From Anaerolineales bacterium (lineage in GTDB: Bacteria > Chloroflexota > Anaerolineae > UBA7937), in NCBI GenBank assembly GCA_030593425.1, contig JAUVHF010000095.1, positions 1-6,309 on the forward strand: 6,309 bases of DNA. Direction: 5' to 3'. Numbering within the stretch: position 1 is the first letter of the stretch; each line of letters begins with the position of its first letter. The notes under the pieces were generated by a model. It saw only the letters and a list, made by a program, of their open reading frames with translations, ran no database searches and was not told the DNA's origin. A program made the position numbers and the translations under genes. This document shows, in pieces, positions 1 through 4,569 of the stretch.

Positions 1-440
1 TTGGCGAAGGTCCACTCGTCCCCTTTGGGAGCCATGTCTATACCGATAGTGGTGGTAGTCGTGGCCTCGGCGGTGTCCCCACTGATGGTCAGTTCCACGT
101 CCGGGTGGGTTGCCTGGGTGGGGAAAGATTGGAAGATGACCAGATACCTCTCCTTGACAGCCTCCCCTCCCTCCCAGACCGGGTCATCGGTGGGGTCATC
201 GGGAGTATGGTTGGCGTCGGTCACCACGCCGTCAGGAGCCCAGAGGTCCATCAGCCGGTCTATATCCTGCTGCACTACCCCCTCCGCCTCAGCATCTAGG
301 AGTTGCAGGATCGCCTCCTCGTCGGTGGCCGGGGTAGGAGTAGGAGTCCCACGAGACTTGGGGGTGGCAGGGGGTGGCACCGAAGGCCCACAACTAGCCA
401 CAAAGAGTAGAATCAGAAGCAAGAGAATTAGTCGTTTCAT
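1..440 (-). CDS. Secreted lipoprotein with NTF2/SnoaL-like domain (3' end cut by window edge)
   Basis: The reading frame runs from an ATG at 440-438 off the left edge, giving 146 complete codons with no stop, so the C-terminus is missing. Residues 2-16 form a short lipoprotein signal: K2-R3, a leucine-rich core, then the lipobox V14-A15-S16-C17. Cys17 should be lipidated and anchor the mature protein on the outer face of the membrane. Residues 19-38 are a Pro/Thr-rich linker. From about residue 40 the pattern resembles NTF2/SnoaL-like folds: a helix with LLDAEAEG, then DIDRLMDLWAPDG, a W-E-G-G turn near 89-92, ERYLVIFQSF, and a beta strand near 115-133. This fold serves as small enzymes or ligand-binding domains, so no reaction can be assigned. 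The start is supported by an AAAGGAGG SD 7 nt upstream and a strong promoter. The domain call is by eye; the lipoprotein call is firm. Confidence 0.82.
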   Translation of the reverse strand, partial: MKRLILLLLILLFVASCGPSVPPPATPKSRGTPTPTPATDEEAILQLLDAEAEGVVQQDIDRLMDLWAPDGVVTDANHTPDDPTDDPVWEGGEAVKERYLVIFQSFPTQATHPDVELTISGDTAEATTTTTIGIDMAPKGDEWTFA

Positions 441-447
441 CTTTGTG

Positions 448-455
448 CCTCCTTT
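448..455 (-). promoter_or_regulatory. Shine-Dalgarno site of the lipoprotein gene
   Basis: On the minus strand AAAGGAGG lies 7 nt before the ATG at 440-438, a near-perfect anti-SD match that fixes this start. The predicted transcription start is near 455-456, so the SD would sit at the very 5' end of the mRNA. Confidence 0.8.
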
Positions 456-462
456 GGAGGAG

Positions 463-491
463 AATATATCAGGAGTCTCCTTTCCTGTCAA
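463..491 (-). promoter_or_regulatory. Sigma70-type promoter of the lipoprotein gene
   Basis: Read on the minus strand, a perfect -35 box TTGACA (491-486) is followed by a 17-nt spacer and a -10 box TATATT (468-463, 5 of 6 consensus bases). Transcription should start near 455-456, leaving a leader of about 15 nt that holds little more than the SD. This is the best promoter in the window by consensus match. Confidence 0.75.
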
Positions 492-493
492 GG

Positions 494-522
494 TTGACCG
501 TGAGGGGTGGCTGTGATAAGGT
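494..522 (+). promoter_or_regulatory. Candidate promoter of the PIG-L deacetylase gene, back-to-back with the lipoprotein promoter
   Basis: TTGACC (494-499, 5 of 6) is followed by a 17-nt spacer and TAAGGT (517-522), which keeps the three most conserved -10 positions T, A and final T. The predicted start is near 529, only about 3 nt before the ATG at 532, which would give a leaderless mRNA. If another promoter is used, AAGGTG at 518-523 could serve as a weak SD 8 nt from the ATG. The weak -10 limits confidence. Confidence 0.45.
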
Positions 523-531
523 GTAAGAAAA

Positions 532-1314
532 ATGGCTGGATCGAGTTACCATCGCCTCTACCTCTCCCCCCATCTAGACGACGTCGTCTTCTCCTGCGGC
601 GGCTTGATAAGGAAACAGACCCTGGCTGGTGAGAGGGTGCTGGTAGTCACCCTCTTCGCCGGCATCCCCTCTTATGAGCACCTTTCTCCCTTCGCCCGTT
701 TCCTCCACCTCACCGCGGGCAACCCTCCTGACCCAGTAGGGCTCCGCCGGCTGGAGGATCAGGCCGCCATTCGCTCCTTAGGAGGAGACTTCTTGCACTT
801 GGAATTCCTGGATGCCATCTATCGCCAGGATGAGGGGCTCCTTTATGAAAGCGAGAGGGCTCTCTTTGGCCCCCTCCATCCCAAGGATGAGCCCTTGAAG
901 CGGGAATTGTTGCCCCTCTTGGAAAGGATAGCCAAACAGTTCGGCACCCCTCCCATCTATGCCCCCCTGGCTGTGGGCCATCATGTGGACCATCAGATAG
1001 TCAGGAGGGCCGCGGATTCCTTGAGGCGGCGAGGGTATCCAGTGACTTACTACGAGGATTTCCCCTACATTGAGGAAGAAGCAGCCTTGCTTCTGGCTCT
1101 AGGCGATGGAGAACAGTGGTCGCCCACGCTGGAGGGGATAGCCGACACTATCGAAGAGAAGATAGAGGCCATAGCCCTCTATGCCTCGCAGACATTCCAT
1201 CTCTTCAGGAGGAAGGAGATGATGGAGCGGCGGGTACGAGCCTACGCCGCTAGTCTGGCCCCGGAAAGAGGGCCCTGCGAGAGGTATTGGAAGCCAGCCC
1301 AGGCTATGATATAA
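532..1314 (+). CDS. PIG-L/LmbE family zinc-dependent deacetylase
   Basis: A 260-residue cytoplasmic protein with no signal peptide, typical in length for the family. The N-terminal metal motif S-P-H-L-D-D-V spans 12-18 and corresponds to the family's (A/P)HPDDE signature, with Leu in place of Pro. By comparison with MshB, H14 and D17 should bind Zn and D16 act as general base. The second motif G-H-H-V-D-H (149-154) supplies the third ligand H154 and the oxyanion-stabilising H151. Members remove acetyl groups from N-acetyl sugars in mycothiol, bacillithiol, GPI or antibiotic pathways; the substrate here cannot be told. A positively charged C-terminal region (226-251) has no recognised role. 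It is the first gene of a compact plus-strand cluster, and its last codons contain a promoter for the next gene. The family is certain and the substrate unknown. Confidence 0.93.
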   Translation: MAGSSYHRLYLSPHLDDVVFSCGGLIRKQTLAGERVLVVTLFAGIPSYEHLSPFARFLHLTAGNPPDPVGLRRLEDQAAIRSLGGDFLHLEFLDAIYRQDEGLLYESERALFGPLHPKDEPLKRELLPLLERIAKQFGTPPIYAPLAVGHHVDHQIVRRAADSLRRRGYPVTYYEDFPYIEEEAALLLALGDGEQWSPTLEGIADTIEEKIEAIALYASQTFHLFRRKEMMERRVRAYAASLAPERGPCERYWKPAQAMI

Positions 1315-1315
1315 T
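1287..1315 (+). promoter_or_regulatory. Extended -10 promoter for thpR inside the end of the PIG-L gene
   Basis: TTGGAA (1287-1292, 4 of 6) is followed by a 17-nt spacer, then TGA plus a perfect TATAAT (1310-1315). This makes the extended -10 TGnTATAAT. Transcription would start near 1322, about 6 nt before the thpR ATG at 1328. The promoter overlaps the last codons and stop of the upstream gene. It could let thpR and the genes after it be expressed apart from the deacetylase. Confidence 0.6.
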
Positions 1316-1327
1316 GGGTCAAGGAGA

Positions 1328-1915
1328 ATGGAAGAGATACGCACCTTTGTAGCCATCGAGTTAAGTGCAGGCATCAAAAGCGAACTGACACGAGTGCAGG
1401 AGATGCTCAAGGAGAAAATCGCCACCCCCCATCTCCGATGGGTGGACCCGGCGAAAGTTCACCTCACCCTCAAGTTTCTAGGCAACGTTCCTGTGGATAG
1501 AATCCAAGAGATCACCGCCGCGTTGAAAGAGGCTTGTGCAGGGCTTAACCCCTTCATCATGGACGTCTCCGGCCTCGGTTGCTTCCCCAGTACGAATAAC
1601 CCCCGAGTCATCTGGGTGGGGGTGCAGGAGGAGACGGGCAGGCTGAAACGGCTGCAGGAGCGGGTAGAGGGAAGGCTAGCGACCTTGGGTTTCAAGCCCG
1701 AAAGGCGACCTTTTCACGCCCACCTCACCTTGGGTCGGGTCAGGAAGCAGGCTCATGCGGGGGCGCGTCGCACCATAGGAGGCATCATCTTTGCCACCTC
1801 TGTGGGTGACCTGGGCCAGATGGAGGTGGGGGAGATAAGCCTCATGAAAAGCGTACTCCTTCCCTCCGGGGCCCAGTATGGCCGTCTGGAAACGATACCC
1901 TTGGAGAGAGGATGA
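1328..1915 (+). CDS. thpR: RNA 2',3'-cyclic phosphodiesterase ThpR (2H phosphoesterase, LigT family)
   Basis: A 195-residue protein, close to the usual length. It starts with the family's R-T-F-V-A-I-E-L strand (5-12) and has both catalytic HxTx motifs: H45-L-T-L48, followed by KFLG, and H132-L-T-L135, followed by GRVR. The two histidines and threonines form the symmetric active site. The enzyme hydrolyses 2',3'-cyclic phosphate RNA ends to 2'-phosphates, and some relatives ligate tRNA halves in vitro. The ATG at 1328 is the only choice: an in-frame TGA at 1307-1309 lies just upstream with no other start between. AAGGAG at 1321-1326 is unusually close to the ATG, one base away, which fits a very short leader made by the promoter at 1287-1315. 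The stop overlaps the next gene's start by 4 nt (ATGA), so the two are probably translationally coupled. Confidence 0.95.
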   Translation: MEEIRTFVAIELSAGIKSELTRVQEMLKEKIATPHLRWVDPAKVHLTLKFLGNVPVDRIQEITAALKEACAGLNPFIMDVSGLGCFPSTNNPRVIWVGVQEETGRLKRLQERVEGRLATLGFKPERRPFHAHLTLGRVRKQAHAGARRTIGGIIFATSVGDLGQMEVGEISLMKSVLLPSGAQYGRLETIPLERG

Positions 1916-2376
1916 TTATCGCCGTCATCGGAGCCGGGGAGTGCACGCCGGAGGTCGCCAGGCTAGCCGAGGAGGTGGGGCGCAGGCTGGCGGAGAAGGG
2001 CGCCATCCTCATCTGTGGAGGGCTGGGGGGAGTGATGGAAGCCGCCTGCCGGGGGGCCAACAGCGCCGGGGGGACGACGGTGGGCGTACTGTCAGGCACG
2101 AACCCCGGCGATGCCAACCCTTACGTCGATATCCCCATCGTCACGGGGATGGGCCAGGCTAGAAACGTCATCGTGGTTGCTTCGGCTCAGGCGGCCATCG
2201 CCGTGGGCGGAGGGTATGGTACGCTGTCGGAGATCGGCCACGCCCGTAAACTGGATATCCCGGTAGTGGGGCTGGAGACCTGGAGCCTGAAGAAAGAGGG
2301 GTACACCGGGATCGTTGAGGCCAAAAGCCCCGCTGAGGCGGTGGAGAAGGCCGTCGCCTGGGCCAAAAAGAGGTAG
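1912..2376 (+). CDS. TIGR00725 family protein (LOG-like/SLOG Rossmann fold)
   Basis: A compact 154-residue cytoplasmic protein. The order of motifs matches the TIGR00725/SLOG group: N-terminal strand MIIAVIGAG (1-9), C-G-G-L-G-G-V-M-E-A (35-44), A-R-N (83-85) and G-G-G-Y-G-T-L-S-E (99-107). The last corresponds to the PGGxGTxxE signature of LOG/'lysine decarboxylase-like' phosphoribohydrolases, with G-G-G replacing P-G-G, as is common in TIGR00725. LOG enzymes cleave nucleoside 5'-monophosphates to base plus ribose 5-phosphate; TIGR00725 members have no settled function, and some relatives bind molybdenum cofactor. The start is set by G-G-A-G at 1903-1906 with 5-nt spacing. The ATG lies inside the thpR stop, and the phosphoribosyltransferase gene begins 8 nt after the stop. 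The family is clear; the activity is not. Confidence 0.9.
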   Translation: MIIAVIGAGECTPEVARLAEEVGRRLAEKGAILICGGLGGVMEAACRGANSAGGTTVGVLSGTNPGDANPYVDIPIVTGMGQARNVIVVASAQAAIAVGGGYGTLSEIGHARKLDIPVVGLETWSLKKEGYTGIVEAKSPAEAVEKAVAWAKKR

Positions 2377-2384
2377 GCCACCAA

Positions 2385-3017
2385 ATGAGATTCCGAGATC
2401 GCCGAGAGGCCGGTAGGCTGCTAGGGGAAAAACTATCCTTCCTGAAAGGCAAGGAGGACCTCCTCGTTCTCGCCATCCCAAGGGGTGGGGTGGTGGTAGG
2501 GTCAGAGGTGGCTGAGGCTTTGGATGCCCCCTTGGATGTTTACATCACCCGCAAGATCGGCGCGCCTTATAACCCCGAGTTAGCCATCGGAGCCATCGCC
2601 AGCGATGGCACTCTCATTCTCGACCGCTCTTTGGCCTCCCGGCTGGGAGCCTCCGAAGAATACATCAAGGCTCAATCAGCGAGGGAGCGGGAGGAGATAG
2701 AAAGGCGCATGAGGAGATACCGGGGGGATCAGCCTTCACCAGACCTGGAGGGGAAAAGGGTGATCCTGGTAGATGACGGGATAGCCACCGGAGCCACCAT
2801 CGAGGCCACCATCGACGCTTTGCAGAAGACCGGCTTAGAAGAGTTGATCTTGGCTGTTCCCGTGGGGCCCAGGGATACTATGGAGCGGCTGAAAAGGAAG
2901 GTAGATCAGTTGATCTGTCTCCACGCTCCAGAGATCTTCTGGGCGGTGGGGAGTTTCTATGGGACCTTCGACCAGACGACGGATGAGGAGGTGGTAGCCC
3001 TCCTAGAGGGTTCCTGA
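2385..3017 (+). CDS. Type I phosphoribosyltransferase-fold protein (COG1926-like)
   Basis: A 210-residue protein. The PRPP-binding motif V-I-L-V-D-D-G-I-A-T-G-A-T spans 126-138: two acidic residues followed by the G-x-x-T-G phosphate loop. Upstream, A-I-P-R-G-G-V-V-V-G (30-39) forms the PPi-binding loop region, and the D-V-Y-I-T-R-K-I-G-A-P-Y-N-P-E stretch (51-65) is typical of the COG1926 'predicted phosphoribosyltransferase' group. Residues 90-113 are highly charged and probably helical. Members transfer phosphoribose from PRPP to a base or other acceptor, but no substrate is established for this subgroup. The N-terminal R-F-R-D-R-R-E-A-G start is usual for the group. GAGG at 2370-2373 is a loose SD 11 nt before the ATG. 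It is probably co-transcribed with the SLOG gene 8 nt upstream. Confidence 0.9.
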   Translation: MRFRDRREAGRLLGEKLSFLKGKEDLLVLAIPRGGVVVGSEVAEALDAPLDVYITRKIGAPYNPELAIGAIASDGTLILDRSLASRLGASEEYIKAQSAREREEIERRMRRYRGDQPSPDLEGKRVILVDDGIATGATIEATIDALQKTGLEELILAVPVGPRDTMERLKRKVDQLICLHAPEIFWAVGSFYGTFDQTTDEEVVALLEGS

Positions 3018-3133
3018 TCCTTAGCCAAAGAATCGCTCAAGGCGGACCATACTCCCCGCGGCTACCGCATCACGCCTGCCGATCCTCTGGCAGCTATAAG
3101 GGGACCAAGGTGATGGGGGCCGGGACGAAGAGC

Positions 3134-3152
3134 GAATGACATCAAGTCATTC
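3134..3152. repeat. Perfect 7-bp inverted repeat upstream of the FabK-like gene
   Basis: GAATGAC and GTCATTC flank a 5-nt centre, ATCAA. The repeat ends 36 nt before the ATG at 3189 and overlaps a possible -35 element (ATGACA, 3136-3141). A dimeric repressor operator or an mRNA stem would both fit. No T-run follows, so a terminator is unlikely. Confidence 0.5.
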
Positions 3153-3176
3153 ATATGGTTATGCCATTAGATGTAT

Positions 3177-3183
3177 GGGGAGG
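3177..3183 (+). promoter_or_regulatory. Shine-Dalgarno site that decides the FabK-like start
   Basis: GGGGAGG sits 5 nt before the ATG at 3189. An in-frame upstream ATG at 3171 has no SD and would add six residues (MYGEVE) that do not belong to the family N-terminus. Confidence 0.8.
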
Positions 3184-3188
3184 TTGAG

Positions 3189-4136
3189 ATGATTAGAACA
3201 CCGCTCTGCGACCTGCTGGGCATGGAGTATCCCATCATCCAAGGGGGGATGGCCTGGGTGGGCACGGCTGAACTCGTCGCCGCCGTTTCCAATGCGGGGG
3301 GGCTAGGCATCGTTGGAGGAGGCAATGCCCCCCCGGAGGAGGTGGCACGTGAGATCCGTTTGGCCAAGGAGATGACGGATAAGCCCTTCGGGTTGAACAT
3401 CCCCCTGGCCATCTCCGGATATGCCGACGAGATCGTTACCCTCTGCATAGAAGAGGATGTCAAAATCGTGGTCATCGGTGCTTGGAGGCCGGGGGACCAC
3501 ATAGCTCGCCTCAAAGAGGCGGGCATCGTCGTCATCCCGGTCGTCGCCTCGGTAGCTTTAGCCAAGCGCTTGGAACGGCAAGGGGCCGATGCCTTAGTGG
3601 CCGAGGGGATGGAATCAGGCGGACACATCGGCGACGTGGCTACCATGCCCTTGGTGCCCCAGGTGGTGGACGCCGTGGACATCCCGGTCATCGCCGCCGG
3701 GGGCATCGCCGATGGGCGGGCCCTGGTGGCGGCCTTGGCCTTAGGCGCCCAAGGCATCCAGATGGGCACCCGCTTTATCTGTACCACCGAATGCACCGCC
3801 CACGAGAACTACAAGCGGGCGATCCTCAAAGCCAGGGATCGCTCCACTATGACTACCGGGCACAGCCTGGGCCATCCCGTTCGTGCCATCAGGAATCCCA
3901 TGGTGCACCAATTCGAGGAATTGGAGAAGCGCGGCATCTCCGAGGAAGAGATCATCGAGTTCGGTACAGGGAAGCTGAGGCTGGCCGCCATCGAGGGGGA
4001 TACGAAAAACGGCTCGGTCATGGCTGGGCAGATCGCAGGGATGATCGATGACATCGTCCCCGTCAAGGAACTCATCGAGCGCATCGTCGCCGAGGCGGAG
4101 GAGATAATCGCCAGGCTGCAGGGAGTTGCGAATTAG
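3189..4136 (+). CDS. FMN-dependent FabK/nitronate monooxygenase family protein (probable enoyl-ACP reductase II type)
   Basis: A 315-residue TIM-barrel flavoprotein. The start M-I-R-T-P-L-C-D-L-L, then E-Y-P-I-I-Q-G-G-M (13-21) and A-G-G-L-G-I-V-G-G-G-N-A-P (36-48), is shared by FabK and nitronate monooxygenases. G-G-H-I-G (144-148) carries H146, equivalent to the catalytic His of pneumococcal FabK. FMN phosphate is probably held by A-A-G-G-I-A-D-G (169-176) and M-G-T-R-F (192-196). H-E-N-Y-K..I-L-K-A-R-D (205-217) and G-S-V-M-A-G-Q-I-A-G (275-284) look more like FabK than class I nitronate monooxygenases. FabK reduces trans-2-enoyl-ACP with NAD(P)H in fatty-acid synthesis, whereas nitronate monooxygenase oxidises nitronates. 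No fab gene is nearby to settle this, so the family is certain and FabK only preferred. It stands alone, 171 nt after the preceding cluster. Confidence 0.9.
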   Translation: MIRTPLCDLLGMEYPIIQGGMAWVGTAELVAAVSNAGGLGIVGGGNAPPEEVAREIRLAKEMTDKPFGLNIPLAISGYADEIVTLCIEEDVKIVVIGAWRPGDHIARLKEAGIVVIPVVASVALAKRLERQGADALVAEGMESGGHIGDVATMPLVPQVVDAVDIPVIAAGGIADGRALVAALALGAQGIQMGTRFICTTECTAHENYKRAILKARDRSTMTTGHSLGHPVRAIRNPMVHQFEELEKRGISEEEIIEFGTGKLRLAAIEGDTKNGSVMAGQIAGMIDDIVPVKELIERIVAEAEEIIARLQGVAN

Positions 4137-4367
4137 GTTGGAGGGAGAACTAACCTTGAAGACCGCCTTCGTCTCCCCCGGCCGCTCCTGTGCTCCCTCG
4201 GCAAACGCCACGTCCATTAGCATGACCATCTCCTGCAGCCGCCTCTGTACCCACAAGCCTATCATCTGCAGTTCAAACACTGTCTTTCGCCAAGATGGAA
4301 CTGGCCATTTGCTGTGTAGCGTCCAGACCGAGGAGGGGAACGGGGGGTGCAAGTGCGGTTGTTTGGG

Positions 4368-4396
4368 TTGGCGGCGCCTGCGTTGCCGAGTACACT
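4368..4396 (+). promoter_or_regulatory. Weak candidate promoter before the 28-codon ORF
   Basis: TTGGCG (4368-4373, 4 of 6), a 17-nt spacer and TACACT (4391-4396, 4 of 6) have correct spacing but only moderate matches. The predicted start near 4403 would leave a leader of about 56 nt before the ATG at 4459. Confidence 0.25.
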
Positions 4397-4458
4397 GAAA
4401 AGCGCAAATCATCGTAGGGTCTGCACGGGACGATCCTATCAAGGAAGGAAAAGGCGGA

Positions 4459-4545
4459 TGAAGATCAAGGTCCTTGTCCTGTTGGCCTTTGATTCATGGT
4501 GGAAACCGAAAGGTTTTCGTGAGCTCTGCCGCAAGGTACCTTAAT
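4459..4545 (+). CDS. Short ORF (28 codons), hypothetical or gene-start remnant
   Basis: The ORF begins M-K-I-K-V-L-V-L-L-A-F-D-S-W-W and stops at TAA 4543-4545. AAGGAAGG at 4441-4448 could be an SD, 10 nt upstream. The hydrophobic beta-strand-like opening after a K-rich start looks like the first strand of a Rossmann or ATP-grasp type protein whose remainder is gone, rather than a small secreted peptide. Its 3' end lies 24 nt from the convergent end of amt. No relative is recognised. It may be non-functional. Confidence 0.25.
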
Positions 4546-4569
4546 TCCACACTTTCTTGTTTCTGTCGT

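Larger units (their letters stand above)
3018..3188. other. Non-coding gap between the phosphoribosyltransferase and FabK-like genes
   Basis: I find no ORF with a plausible start. A weak CTGCC/GGCAG stem (3076-3080 with 3089-3093, 8-nt loop) lacks a T-tract, so it is not a convincing terminator. A perfect 7-bp inverted repeat at 3134-3152 is listed separately. ATGACA at 3136-3141 could be a -35 box, but the matching -10 (TATGCC at 3160-3165, 18-nt spacer) is poor. Confidence 0.5.
4137..4569. other. 433-nt stretch without a recognisable gene, probably decayed sequence
   Basis: This separates the plus-strand FabK-like gene from the convergent amt gene. Plus-strand ORFs here are short and of biased composition. 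On the minus strand 4140-4300 reads open with a protein-like composition (including L-W-V-Q-R-R-L-Q-E-M and D-V-A-F-A-E-G-A-Q) but matches nothing I know. A different minus frame is open across about 4300-4460 and stops at a TGA near the junction. A remnant gene with a frameshift is possible. A 28-codon plus-strand ORF at 4459-4545 is listed separately. I see no strong terminator hairpin with a T-tract. Confidence 0.4.

Noticed and set aside
448..460. CCTCC-TTT-GGAGG palindrome over the lipoprotein SD as an SD-sequestering hairpin
   Set aside because: The predicted transcription start near 455-456 excludes one arm from the mRNA, and the loop is only 3 nt.
1..516. Plus-strand open frame of about 171 codons over the left edge
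   Set aside because: It is antisense to the lipoprotein gene, which has a signal peptide, lipobox, SD and promoter. The plus-strand translation is Ser/Val-rich low-quality sequence.
3076..3093. CTGCC/GGCAG stem as terminator of the upstream cluster
   Set aside because: There are only 5 pairs, an 8-nt loop and no following T-run.
3095..3100. TATAAG as a -10 box in the 3018-3188 gap
   Set aside because: No acceptable -35 hexamer lies 15-19 nt upstream, and no gene starts at a fitting distance.
3171..3188. Upstream ATG start for the FabK-like gene
   Set aside because: It has no SD and adds six non-family residues. GGGGAGG placed 5 nt before the ATG at 3189 fits better.
4126..4398. Plus-strand 90-codon ORF after the FabK-like gene
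   Set aside because: It overlaps the end of that gene, has no SD at the expected distance, and has a Cys/Ser-rich composition unlike a real protein.
3741..4442. Long minus-strand open frame antisense to the FabK-like gene
   Set aside because: Most of it is the shadow of a well-supported gene. Only the part beyond 4137 is kept as a possible remnant.
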